Shown in pieces: positions 35,704 through 47,179 of a stretch of 64,000 nt of DNA. Positions within the stretch are counted from its first letter, which is position 1. Each line of letters opens with the position of its first letter. A program made the translations under genes and the position numbers. Under the pieces are notes generated by a model. That model did not search any database and had not been told where the DNA came from. It worked only from the letters and a program-made list of their open reading frames with translations. The stretch spans positions 27,200,703 to 27,264,702 of the forward strand of contig OY755040.1 in the NCBI GenBank assembly GCA_963576565.1, in the 5' to 3' direction. The DNA is from Aspidapion aeneum. Lineage: Eukaryota; Arthropoda; Insecta; Coleoptera; Brentidae.

Positions 35704-36012
35704 GTAAGTAATTTAGCACGTATATATATATAGCATCCCAAGTAACACTAGGTGCTGCGAAAGATCTGGTACCCCAACATTAGTTAGCAAAATAGAACAT
35801 TACCAGGAAAAATGATGATGCCCCAATGTTATTATAACAATATCTTTGCTTGAACTTAATCGAAATCAGTAGCACAACATATTAAAAGCTCTAGCCAATT
35901 ACTATCCGTTCCAGGGACTAAACTCTAGGTAGCTCCTCCTAGTCTGATCAAAGTTGTAATAACATAAATGTTTCTTAATTAGTAATCTAAAATAAATTTT
36001 AAATATTTTTAG

Positions 36013-36081
36013 GGTTACAATACAACAGCAAACACCCTTGCATTTACGTTTTTGCTATGGGGAATTCATCAAGACGTTCAG
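36013..36081 (+). pseudogene. P450 pseudogene exon C, I-helix
   Basis: A 23-codon exon with intact AG and GT. It starts GYNTTANTLAFTFLLWGIHQ and ends DVQ. This is the oxygen-activating I-helix, where GxDTT is usual; here Asn replaces the conserved acidic residue. Confidence 0.75.
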
Positions 36082-36145
36082 GTTTGTAAAGCTGATTCAT
36101 TATTATTTAAGTCAACATACGTGATTAGTATTTTTGTATTGTTAG

Positions 36146-36316
36146 GATAATGCGGCTGAAGAAGTCGTTGAAAAAATTGGTAAAGATATTTTATCAACGG
36201 ATTTACGCGCATTAAAATATCTGGAAAAAATAATTAAAGAATATTTAAGACTTTTTCCAGTTGCTTCCTTAATGGAGCGAGTTGTTAAAAAAGATATAAA
36301 ATTAGATAAATCATAA
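36146..36316 (+). pseudogene. P450 pseudogene exon D, K-helix
   Basis: Follows TTGTTAG. It reads RALKYLEKIIKEYLRLFP, containing the ExxR motif (EYLR) of the K-helix, then VKKDIKLDKS and a TAA. A donor site is lost or absent at the end. Confidence 0.75.
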
Positions 36317-36319
36317 AGA

Positions 36320-37300
36320 CCTTACTGTAACTTTACAATAAACACGTGGGAAGTAAAGAAAACTTTATATACAGTTAAGAAACATAATAAAACTTATAAA
36401 ACAGGTACTAAATGCGTTGGTCGTTATCTCGTCAAAGTGCTCTTTTATTACATTTAAAATTTATTTGACCTATTAAATTTTTAAATTCAATCTAAAACAA
36501 GCAATAAATTTGTGTCGACATCCATAAAAGTTGCAATTTTACTAGTATAACAAAAAAAAATTATAAAATAAAATTAGTTTTGATGATATTTGCAAATTTA
36601 ATTATTTGTTTTATATTTTTGACTTCTGAATTTAAACAAATATCATGGATATCATTAACAAGCAACTCTTAATTTATAATAAATAATTACTTGGTGTACC
36701 AGAAATTTGATCATAAATCAACGAAGTACATAATTATTTGGCTGCAATCTTTCAAAAACAATTTTATTTAAAAAAATGACAGGCAAATGGCAGATGATAA
36801 ATGCTACCGAAGGGGGTCAGCAAACTAGTTCCTATGCGAGTATGCCTATATATTTCGAAAACCGAATCTTTGGCAAAATTTGAGCTTCCACAAAAATTAT
36901 TTCCAAAAAAATATAGTATCAAACTTTTAAACCGGTAATATTTTACTTCGCTGGCTTCGGTATAGTATTTGAACCTTATACCATTTTGGACGCGTTTAGA
37001 AAATTTTTATTACATAAAAACAACTATAAATAAAAAATATGGACTCCTTCCCAAACTGCAGACTTTTTAAAAACCGCGTTCTTGGAGAAGCATCATCATA
37101 TCAAAATGCCGTTTTTGTCATATTTCTTTTGTTAATATTTGAGTTCATTGAGCCAGCTTTTTTGATGAAAGGTTCATTAATTGCTTTTTTAGTGTGAAAT
37201 TGCGATTTAAACACCCCTGATATTGAAATAGCGAACCTAGTTTTCGTATCAGCTTATTAAATATGGCTTTTTTAACTTTTATCTATAATAGTGTGTGTGA
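36320..37300. other. No gene recognised
   Basis: AT-rich intronic sequence of the P450 pseudogene. Confidence 0.4.
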
Positions 37301-37308
37301 GTTTAACC

Positions 37309-38090
37309 GATCTATCTATCTTTCTATCTATTTAGCCTTGTTCGGTCCACCTTTGCACATATGCCTCCTCCAATATCTTCCATTCTTCTCTGTCTATCGC
37401 CGTGTTCATCCATTTAGTTCCCGCATGTTTTTTCAAATCGTCCGTCCTTCTTTTTGGGGTCTTCCCCTACTTCTTTTACTTCCCAAAGTCTCCAGTTTAC
37501 AGTATCTCCTCTGAGATCCTTTACTTTTGTTTTGTTTCTTATCCATTCATTCCTTTTTCTATCTGTTCGCTTAGCCTGCAACATTTTGACTTTCCATGGA
37601 TCTTTGGGCTTTTGTTACCTTATACATGTTTGATTTTTTAAGTGTCCAGGTCTGGGATCTATAGCTAAGTACAAAAAGGATATATTGGTTATACACCCTC
37701 GTTTTGGATATTTTCTAGTTTTTAATATGTAGCTTACTTTACCAAATGCTGTCCAGGCCAATCTTACTTGTCTCTTGCTTTCAGCTGTTTGGCTTTCTCT
37801 TTTTAGTTAATAATTTGTTCCAGAATATATATTCCTCTACTTGTTTAGTTTTCTTCTTGATTTAGTCTGATCGTGATAATTTCATCTTTGGTTGTTATAA
37901 GTTTAGTTTTATTATAGTTCATACCCAAGCCTATATACTTTTAGCTGCTGTATCCAGTTCTTACAGCAATTTTATCAGTTCTTCTTTCTTATCTAGTATT
38001 AAGACGATATCATCAGCATATCTTAGGTGGTTTGGTTTTTAAGTATTGTCCGCTTACTTTGATGCCTATTTCTTTCCAATCTCAGTTTTT
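37309..38090 (-). pseudogene. RTE-type LINE 3' part with GATA-like tail, minus strand
   Basis: Minus-strand text runs from RT palm (YADDIVLILDKKEELIKLL near 38000) through RSQTWTLKKSNMYK to the tail LGSKRSRGRPKKRRTDDL and DREEWKILEEAYVQRW. It ends in a short GATA/GAAA-type repeat (37309-37333). The order and C-terminal KRxRGRP text match RTE elements, like the copy at 8.5-10.2 kb but from a different subfamily. Several frameshifts are present. It sits in the intron between the P450 ExxR exon and the heme exon. Confidence 0.75.
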
Positions 38091-38099
38091 AAAAATGAC

Positions 38100-38910
38100 T
38101 AAAAAAACAGCCAATCTACTAAATTTTTTTTTAACGCATTGAAACATTTCGATTTTATCGATGTATCACTCGGCCTATTGTGTTTGGAGTTAACAGAAAG
38201 ACATATTTTAAGATCGCAAAAAAGTATGCAGAAAAGAAATATGGATTGGACAATTAAAAAATTGTGGAAGAAATACACTTTCTTATCTATTTAAAACTTA
38301 GAGTAACAGAGTGCTGTGTAACTGCAAAACAAAAATTTATATGTAACTTCTTAAATACACTAATGTAAAAATGTAATAAACATTACATACACTTTTAGAT
38401 TTTTTTGCGTGACGATTTTACTTTATATTGTTGGAAAATTTTATTGTATATATGGAATCGATATTAAGCTGGTGGTACTTTGATCCTGACTCTAAGAGCC
38501 GACAAGTGATACCGTTGAAAAACCTGATATCCTTGTCCTTAGCTTTTATCTGAAACATAATGTATGGCGTTTCATGTTGCTTCTCATTTTTTAAAAGTTG
38601 GCTTGCAGTGTTTAACTTGCTGGTATATTGTCTTCTTTACATATCTTGTCAACACAAATTTTACATATAAGCTGTGCAAAAAAATTCTAACGTGACGTTT
38701 TCATTTTCTGGTCTCAGAAATTAATGAAGAATGTTTAAAATATTTAAGAAAAATAAAATTATTCACTAAATGTTATGTACGCGAACTGTAAAAAAAATTA
38801 CACTTATGTTTTTTACGTGTTATTACTGTTCAAAACTAAGTCTCGGAGGTTTAGCTAAACGTTTTCAAAAACTCAACCTATACGCCATTATTAAACTCAT
38901 TAAATTTTAG
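38100..38910. other. No gene recognised
   Basis: AT-rich sequence up to the acceptor of the P450 heme exon. Confidence 0.4.
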
Positions 38911-39094
38911 ATGATTACACAATTCCCAAAGGAACCTCAGCGGTTTTCTCAATAGTGGAATCGCACCGATCGCCGCATTACTGGACAGATCCATTAAAGT
39001 TTAATCCTGAGCGATTTTCATCAGAGAATTTAACAAAAATTAGACCAGGAGCCTGCCGACATTCCATTCTCGCATGGGCCAAGAAATTGTGCAG
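38911..39094 (+). pseudogene. P450 pseudogene exon E, PERF and heme-binding loop
   Basis: Starts after TTTTAG and ends before GTTAGT. The frame reads DYTIPKGTSAVFSI, then PLKFNPERFSSEN (the PERF motif). After a frameshift the other frame reads IPFSHGPRNCAG, the cysteine heme loop (FxxGxRxCxG) with all signature residues. Both signatures are intact but lie in different frames. Confidence 0.8.
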
Positions 39095-41062
39095 GTTAGT
39101 AATAGCAGCGTACCTACCTAGAACACATAGAAGTTTTACCTTAACGTGGCACTTTTCCTAAATCAAAGCGTGCCTGAGAACTGCCGACGTATTTCAGCGT
39201 ACAGCAGGAACGCAGTACTTAGTTATAATATATTTGATAGCTTACACTCTAAAGTATCTATTTGAAACTATATTAACTAAAGTATTGTTCTTAGTCTTTG
39301 TTTTTGATTATTGTTTGTCCTTTGATTAGTCTTATCTGTCTTTGACAAAATCAGGTGTTCATACTCGTCTTTTGTTTTTGATTAGTTTTAGTCATAAACC
39401 ACTGAAAAAAAAAATCAATAAAAAGGCCCTCTTCAAAAGTCATTTTCTACACGAAACACAGACACGAAAGAAGAAACAAAAACAAAAGGGAAAAAGAAAA
39501 AAAAATTGAGGTTATGTTGAGATTTTCTGTCAAAAACATTATTAATGGCGGTAAATTCAAAATTCGACCGCGCGCTTGCGCTCTTCGAACGCCAAGAAAA
39601 CAACACTCGTCTTAGTCGTTGTCCTAAGGAATGAAAATTGGCAACTCTTAAGACACAGACTAATCAAAAACAAAAGCAAAAGCATTTTAGGAACACTCCC
39701 ATAAGAAACAGTGGTTTTAACTTTCTTATGACAAGGCATATGACTAAACCAAGACAAAAGACTAGACAAAAGACGAGTATGAACGATTCATAAGGCTTGT
39801 TGACTGTGACCTATCAAAAAATTACTGCGTTTATTTCTATTTGCAAATTTGAATGTAACATATGTACTCAAGTCCATAAAACAATGAAGTATGATAATCA
39901 AACTAAGGTAATTAATGGAAAACTATACATAAAAAAACAAGGTTAAATTTCTAATTTATTTTTGTTTGTTGCCGTCGCCTGGTCTACATTACTCTGAAAT
40001 AAATTAAATATTTCAACGAGGAAAATATGCATGGGGTCACGGCTTTGGAAAATCTCGGGTGTATTCGCGCAAGTTAGTGAATTGAGCCGACTATGTGTTC
40101 TAAGTATAGGTTGAAATCTATATAAGTACTCTGGGTGTATTATTAGGGACATCTTGAAATGCTTCCCTGCCAAAGAAACCGCATGGAAACTGTTAATTAC
40201 TTAACGAGTATAGACCAGGCAACAATTTATACTACTACTAAGCTGGTTTAGAACGTTTTTCAACGTTGTCCGACGCCTACTCTCCACCTTCTTCGATCCT
40301 AACAATCATCTTCTGTCAGGTTTTTTATTGATCTTTGGATTGAATGTTGTCATTCCAGTTTAGGACGCCATTCTAGGACCTGCTTTGGTTATCTTTCATA
40401 TTTTATCCTTTGTACACAACAATTTATGTCATACGAAAACTGACGAGATCTGATTAGGCTTTATCAATCTAAATTCTGGCTCTTGAAAACTCAAAAGATC
40501 TTAAAAGGAGAAAATGTTTACATGAGGCATAAATTTTAAGCAGATTTCGGTAGGTTAGATCAGCAGGATTTCTATGAGATTTTACGAGCCTGTAACGATT
40601 AAACAGGGATTTTACTTTAAAAGGTGCTATCACATTTCACCAAAAAAAAAGTTTTGCAGAGGTATGACAAGATTTTAAGAGTATTCAACCAGTTGAATGG
40701 TGACCATTTTCGACGAGTTTTGAGCAACAAATTTTAAGAGATTATATAAGTATCCAATCCAGTTTGGTCACACACCGAGATGATTACATAGTTTGATGAT
40801 TTTACCTGGGATTACACTTGCATGGATTTACTGTTCAGTTAAAAATTGGCGCGTGTGATTTATAATTACGGTTAGGATTCTTAGTAATTGGATTATCCGG
40901 ACTTTCGTCGATTAAGGATGAACTTAATAATGTCCTTTATACCCCAAAAGAACCCAACCATAACTGCTGTCATACTGTTAAGGTGTCAACATTTTAACGG
41001 TTTGAAAATATCCCCATTACCCGAATTGCGGGGTGGTCAAATAAAAAACTAAGGTTTTCTGG
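39095..41062. other. No gene recognised
   Basis: The final P450 exon was not found here. I see no other protein or repeat. Confidence 0.4.
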
Positions 41063-41293
41063 CAGCAGCGTAGCGTGGGGGAAAGGGCGCGGGGGGTTTC
41101 TCGCCATCCCTCCCCTTCCGCCCCAAAGGTTACTGGCGTGCCTAAGCTTTATAAAGTCGAGGGGGCGGCATATCGGCTGTCTAATATAGTAAACTAAATG
41201 CATGATGCCCTTTTTTTTTGGTCGCAAATTTTTTTATATGCGCCTTTTTTCAGCGTTCGACCACCCCGCCCCTTAAGGACCGCTACGCCGGTG
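41063..41293 (+). mobile_element. hAT-type MITE, copy 3, decayed
   Basis: CAGCAGCGTAGCGTGGGG at the left and CCGCTACGCCGGTG at the right match the ends of the MITEs at 2813 and 46807. The interior shares the GGTCGCAA and AAAGTCG words but is shorter and diverged. No clear 8-bp duplication remains. Confidence 0.65.
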
Positions 41294-41299
41294 GTTACT

Positions 41300-41625
41300 G
41301 CCATTTTAATCTTAAGCAGCAAAGCCGTTATGGCGTATATCTCTACTTAAAAGGCAAGTGCCTGTGTATCGTAGAAAGAACTATTTCTGACATTTATAAA
41401 TTTTTCTCAAAAATTCTTGCGCTTATTGCAAGTTTGACTGACATCCTTAAGCTGTCAGTGTAACAGACTAGCACTTTTCCTATTCTCTTCGGAATTTCTC
41501 TGTTTTCCACTTCTAGATGTAGAGAATTGACCTTTTACTGCAAAGCCTCAGTGCCTCTGCAGCTCTTACCGTAATTGCCGAGAGCAATAGATCTGTTGCT
41601 GCCAATCTCTTGACCACTAAACCGT
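41300..41625. other. No gene recognised
   Basis: Unassigned sequence. The open frame extending into it from the MITE is chance. Confidence 0.4.
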
Positions 41626-41631
41626 CAATTC

Positions 41632-41646
41632 AATTCAATTCAATAT
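41632..41646. repeat. (ATTCA)n tail of LINE
   Basis: Three tandem ATTCA units (TTGAA on the LINE strand) mark the 3' terminus of the minus-strand LINE. Confidence 0.75.
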
Positions 41647-42764
41647 ATATTTATTTACAGTTCTCCTTTACATAAATCTATTTTAATTTTTTGTCCTCGT
41701 TTACTGCAAATAAATATATTTTCTATGCATTTTAAAGTACGAGGTACTTGTTTGCAGACAAAAATATAATATTTAACGGTTGGCGAATTTTTCTATGCTA
41801 AGCTAATAACTAACTTTATTTCATACTTATTTTTCTTACCTCTATAGTATAATAGATAATAAAATCAAAATTCTAATCTAATGTAAAAAATAAGAAGTAC
41901 CTGAGTTTTTTGATTTCTTTAAAAGTTATTATTATTTTTTAAAGTTTACAAATTAATTTCATTTTAATTAGGAATTTGTCATAATAGGGGTTTTATGTTA
42001 CGATAATTGAGCAAATGGGGATTTTTGTCTAGTTTGGGAGGTTTTGATTATTTTATAATTTATTTTTAATATTTTTGTTACAAATTGTATTAAATACATA
42101 CATATATAATTTTTTTAATTTTTAACATTACACTTCTGAGCGATTTTATGTTTGTTTTCACGTTAATATATTGATTCTATTTGAAATATTTTAGAGGTAG
42201 TAAGTATGTTTTTGGTCAATCCAGCTATGTACCTTTTTCCTTTGAATAGTTTTCAATCATTCTTTTAATTTGCTTTTAAATTTATCCATATTTTCTATTT
42301 GTTTAATGTTTTTTGGGATAAAATTATATATTTTAGGTCCCAAGTAATAATAACTTTTTTGAGTTATAGTTTTTTCTACCCTTGGAATTTGATATGTGAG
42401 ATCTTCTCGTCTGGTGTTATATGGATGTTCGTAATTTGTTATTGTGGATTTTTGTTTTTGTTGTCTAATCATAATATTATAACAATATAGTTGACTCAAA
42501 TCAAAAAAAATTGATTCTTCAAATAGTTGATCCGTCGGAAATTTGTAGGGTTTTTTATAGATTGTTTTAATGAAACCATTTTTGTATTTTTTCGATACTA
42601 TCTAATTAGTTTTTTGTTGCTGCACCCCATGCTTACATCACATTGTTTAGATGAGGTTCTATTAGAGCATGGTATAAGGTTATTAGTTAATGTAGCTTAA
42701 AAAAACTTCGAAGGTGCCTGAATTTATATAGCGGTATTCTAATTTTATTTGTTATGAACTTTAT

Positions 42765-43651
42765 CACCAGTATTTACTAAGACCTTAAGACTTGTAGACC
42801 GGGTTTAAGTATCAAGTCTATAGACTTGATACCGATCGGTTTATGTATACTTTTTTAATACTCACAGGTCAAATAACTGCAAAGATGATCCTAATGTGCA
42901 ATATGATAGTAAGCATTTCTCAGTCAGTTTTATCTCGTATAAATTCAAATTAACTATAAAAATAAAAAAAACACATTTTTGTAACGATATGTCATTTTTT
43001 GGAGATCTAGTCCGTGCAGTAGTAGGATTCTTATTAAAAATAGTCTTAAATTGTAGCACCACCCCTGCGGGGTGGTTTAAAGTTCGAAAAACAATACAAA
43101 TCCATCCATGATTGACAAAAAAACTTATATATAAAAATATTAAAAGCTAAATAATACATAAATAACTTAAAACTATATCTGTAGATGAATTACCGTATTA
43201 AATACGTATCAATATATAATGACCATAAAAAGCAAAAGATATATTAGAATCCCTTTTCAATTATACGTTCACCAAAATAATCGAACATCGATTTAATCGT
43301 CGCTAATTTGTCTAAAAAATTAACATGTAAAATATAGCGGACAGCTGACACTGATGTACACCGTTTTTATTCGACATTTCCTAGTGGCGTTTGGATGTTT
43401 AAATATGGCTACCATTTTTAAACCAAAATATTTTATTATTTTTATTTATTTATAACCTTTATTTGGAAATAATATCTTTGTTACAACAAAAAAAGATGAC
43501 CCATATCGCAAGGTATTTATGAACAATTTATATAAGCATTAAAAATTATTGCATTCACGGGAAATATAAGTTAAACCTTCAACCAAAATCTAAACTTGTA
43601 GACCTAGGCTTGTAGCACTTAGCACTGTACACCCTTTAGTAAATACTGGTG
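42765..43651. mobile_element. 887-bp TIR element inserted in LINE, 3-bp duplication (CACTA-like)
   Basis: CACCAGTATTTACTAA begins at 42765 and its inverse ends at 43651. TAT flanks both ends. Removing the element plus one TAT restores the LINE reading frame exactly, so the borders are certain. CAC-type termini with a 3-bp duplication suit the CMC (CACTA) superfamily; that assignment is an inference. No transposase is seen inside, so it is non-autonomous. Subterminal CTTGTAGACC text occurs near both ends. Confidence 0.8.
43058..43076. repeat. Perfect 8-bp GC-rich hairpin
   Basis: ACCACCCC and GGGGTGGT pair around a TGC loop, inside the 887-bp TIR element. Function is unknown. Confidence 0.7.
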
Positions 43652-44105
43652 TATATGTTCTTCCCAACGCAGAGGGAAGTCAATGTATACCCCAAGATAT
43701 TTTTTTCCAACGTTATTGATTCACAGTGACATGTGTTAAATATTTCTAATCGTTGGAAACTTGTTAGATTTTTTGAGTAGCTAGTGAATGGTAAAAAGTA
43801 AGTCTTTGTGTAGTTTATTGTCAAATTCATCAAACTTAAATAATGTAATTTTTTTTGGGTTTCTTTCTCTGCTTTTTCTTTTAGATTCTTCCACGTGTCC
43901 GATGTAAAGTAAAGTCTAATATCATCTGCGAAGTTAACTATATCTCCATCAATCTCAATATCAAAGATGCCATGAAAGTAAATGTTGAACAAAATAGGGC
44001 CTAACACTGTGCCTTGAGGCACGCCAAATTTAATTTTTTTGGGTCACTGTGTATATTTTCAATGTCTACAGTTTGTGTTATGTTCGAAAGGTAGTCTTTA
44101 AACAG

Positions 44106-45639
44106 ATCAAATTTATTAAGAAAATGAATTTTACAAATATGTTTAAACAAAATTTACTAAAATCGTTATTAATGTTGTTGTTTCTGTAGCTTTAAACTTA
44201 ACAAATCACAGTGTTACTTCAAAATAGAAATGCATAACCAAGAGTTGTTGTTTTTATTTTGGACTTTTTTACCTTCCCTATCGCTTTTTAAATTTGTTGC
44301 ATTAAATTATTTTAAATATTTTATATTAGCTCATTTAAATAACAGAACAAGGTTTTTATATTTGGTATAAAGTAAGTCTTCTGCAGGGTCTTCATATTAA
44401 AGTTTAACTTTTTGTATTTTATTTGTAATTATATTCTTGGATTAAGCGATAGCTAAGACTTTTTATTTAAACCACGCCACACATAAAAACAACATTAGCT
44501 ACTACGACGCTTTTAAAAATATTTTTCTACAAAAATATTATATTTTTTTCTCTAAAACCTTAACCTAATGACGAAAAACATTATGTTGTATCCTCTGTTT
44601 ATAGCTTATAAAAAATGTATGAACTTCTCAATGAAAATATTTTTTTAGAGTGCACTAGCTCAAGTTTTTCTTTATGTGGGTTGAAACAGATTACAACCAG
44701 GGCGACTATATACGTTACAGGTTTAACATTATAGCCTTAGTTCATTAAAGTGACTTGTGTTCATTAAAGTGAGCACCACCGAACGAAGTCATTTCGTTTC
44801 TTCACCTAATTTGGAATTTCTTAAACAATACCAATTCTTAATAAATGCAACACATATTAAAGCAAAACAAATCAGCTCTAGCTTTAGTTTTAAAATATTC
44901 TAAAGATAAAAGGAACCTATTTTTGTATTTTAAAAGGAAATAAATTATTTTTTGTCGGTTTTTTTCTTTTTTGTAAAATCCACCTTTATTTCTGAAAGGC
45001 AATCACCTCAAAGGAATAGTATATCAATCTAAAGTCGATGGCTTTGACCCAAAATTTCCCTAAGGTAATACTTCGACATATGTTTCAACCTAAAACTGGT
45101 GAATATTTCTTTAATTCTTTTTTTTAAACAATATACTTTTTGATATATTATTATTATGTAACAAGATGTTATAATAATTTGTGTTAATTTTAACATTGGC
45201 ATGTTTATGCTTGACTTCTTTTTTTTTTTTAATTTAATGGTAAGTACTAACTTAGGTTTAAAACAGTAAATAAAGTCGGTCTATATACAATTACATTATA
45301 CGTTGCTTAATTTAAGACTCAAATATAATTTGGGCTTTAGAATAAAAAAAAATAAATAAAAAAGTTTTAAAAAAATTCAGGTCAATCAACTTTCCATGCT
45401 ATGAACTATGTGTAGCTAAAAAGTTTTAATTTGGATTTAATTACGTAAAGTTTAGGGCGAGTTCATGACCAGATGCAATTTACAACGATAGGAACCACAT
45501 TTAGTTGGCAAATGCATAGGCGTAACGACGCAAAACTCATTTTTACTAACAATAAAAAGCAATTAAACACACATTTACAAGAAAGGTAATAAATAAATGT
45601 CAATATTACCTATATTTTCAAAGACTTTGGATTCCCTTT
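44106..45639. other. No gene recognised
   Basis: AT-rich sequence. Further upstream LINE sequence may be present but is unrecognisable. Confidence 0.4.
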
Positions 45640-46806
45640 TGCTAAAAGACTTTTTTTTTTAACCGAAATATCTTCTAAATGACAATCAATATGGCTTTCG
45701 GGGTCGTTCAACCCATGTACAATTTATCATTTGATTAATTTTGTTTATAAAGCATATGAAAAAAATTAAAAGGGTCAGTTGGTTTTCACTGAACTTTCCA
45801 CGGCATTTGATTGTGTTGACCACTCCATTTTATTGATGACACTAAAGTTTGGAGGAGTCAAAGGCTTGGGTCTGCAAGTTTTTAAGTCTTACTTGGAAAA
45901 AAGGCAGCAGCTTACTTCTGTTGACAATACACATACTTCCTTAAGAAACGTTCGACGGAGCGTCCCTCAAGGGTCTTTTTTAAGTCCTTTCTTCCTGGTG
46001 GTTTTCCTGCTAGGCTTGACATATAGTTTCCAGGGTGAAAACCGTCTGTCACTACAATACGCAGATGATGGTACATTTGGGGTGGAAGTTAAGAAAGACG
46101 TTAATATCGAGGAGGACAGCAATAAGTTGTTACAAGCAGCTTTTCAATGGTTTTTGTCAAATCGTATATCCTTAAATCTTGCAAAAACAGTAACAGCGGG
46201 GTTTTAACTTCGTGTTGTAGCAAAAAATGACCAGCCTCCACCCAGATTCTTGGGAGTGCACATGGACTCATCCCTAACTTGGCCCCCATATTGCAAAATT
46301 ATGTGATCGACTCTCACAATCAATATATGCATTGCGAGGATAAACCTCACTTATAAATAACTAGGCATGAATCGCATATTTTGCCATCTTCCATTCAATT
46401 ATGACCTATGGCATGGTTGGGAAGGTTAATGCTACACACAACCAACTTGAAAAGGTTTTCCTTAAATAAAAGTATGCAGTACGAATAGTGTCGGAAAAAG
46501 GATGAGTCATGTAGGCCACTGTTTAGACATCTTAGAGTTTTAACTCTGTTTGCATAGATAATCCTTCAAAAACTCTGCAAAGTTAAAAATTAACGTCATC
46601 TATACCAACATGATATATACAACCACAACACACGCAATATTTTGTTTCTCTAAACGGGACAAGTTAGTCATTCAAACACACATTCATACAACAAGGGACA
46701 ACATTTTAAAAGGGTTGGTTGAACTTTGTTTTTTTTCTGTTTGAAAAGGATTTCCCAGGGTAGTTCAGCTCTTTCCATTTGTGTTCTAATTATTTAAAGT
46801 TTTTAA
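45640..46806 (+). pseudogene. Jockey-like LINE reverse transcriptase remnant, plus strand
   Basis: Upstream text at about 45680 reads NQYGFRGRSTHVQFII. The long frame 45779-46207 has FTELSTAFDCVDHSILL, VPQGSFLSPFFLVV and LQYADDGTFGVEV with the YADD catalytic box. After a frameshift, RFLGVHMDSSLTWPPY and MTYGMVGKVN-like text follow, and degenerate C-terminal text runs to about 46780. A hAT-type MITE is inserted at 46807. The reverse transcriptase itself keeps its key motifs, but the protein is broken. Confidence 0.75.
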
Positions 46807-47157
46807 CAGCGGCGTAGCGTGCCCGAAAGGGCGGGGAGGGCGACAGCTAAAAAGGGCGCCTCTGAAAACTGATGAAAAATCTTGTGGCAAAAAAAAAAAC
46901 AAAAAGGCGCCTCTCACGAATCTTGCGACCAAAAAAAAAAAGGTCATCATGTGTGAGGGGGCGGCCGATAAGTCACAAGGGCGCCTCTCACAAATCTTGC
47001 GACCAAAAAAAAAAGGTCTTCATGTCGTTAGTTGCCTTTGGCACCCACTCAATTGGCCATTACCGGCCCGACTTAATAAAGCTGAGGGCGCTTCGGCCAC
47101 CCACCACTCGGGGCGGGGGGGGGGGGGGGGCGACGAACCCCCCACGCTACGCCGCTG
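46807..47157 (-). mobile_element. hAT-type MITE, copy 2, with 8-bp target duplication
   Basis: 351 bp, starting CAGCGGCGTAGCGTG and ending CACGCTACGCCGCTG. It is flanked by GTTTTTAA on both sides (46799-46806 and 47158-47165). Its content is that of copy 1 in reverse orientation, with an internal near-duplicate of the GGCGCCTCTCAC(A/G)AATCTTGCGACC block. The ends are better preserved than those of the other copies. The proline/glycine-rich open frames across it are artefacts. Confidence 0.9.
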
Positions 47158-47179
47158 GTTTTTAACGCTTTATAGTTAA

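Larger units (their letters stand above)
24783..39094 (+). pseudogene. Dead CYP4-like cytochrome P450 gene, dispersed exons
   Basis: Eight exon-like segments read in order as a family-4 cytochrome P450: N-terminal PGP hinge (24.8 kb), substrate-site strand region (27.2 kb), LDIIC helix (28.7 kb), mid-helices (35.3 and 35.5 kb), I-helix (36.0 kb), K-helix ExxR (36.15 kb), and PERF plus heme loop (38.9 kb). A functional enzyme would be a heme monooxygenase anchored in the ER. Several segments have GT/AG borders, but exon B carries three stops, others have frameshifts, the I-helix has Asn for Asp, and an early helix exon and the C-terminal exon were not found. The introns contain two BEL/Pao remnants and several LINE pieces. 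I call it a unitary or duplicated pseudogene. Whether all segments belong to one locus is inferred from order and orientation. Confidence 0.75.
41630..44105 (-). pseudogene. CR1/Jockey-like LINE with ATTGA tail, interrupted by a TIR element
   Basis: From about 44105 down, the minus strand reads FKDYLSNITQTVDIEN, VPQGTVLGPILFNI, then NFADDIRLYF (the catalytic ADD box) and YLGVYID. It is then broken by an 887-bp insertion (42765-43651), resumes ITNKIRIPLYKFRHLR, and ends YYLGPKIYNFIPKNIKQIE at 42257. A long AT-rich 3' region ends near 41632 in TTGAATTGAATTGAATTG, a short tandem tail typical of such elements. Several stops in the second half show that it is dead. The clade is inferred. Confidence 0.75.
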
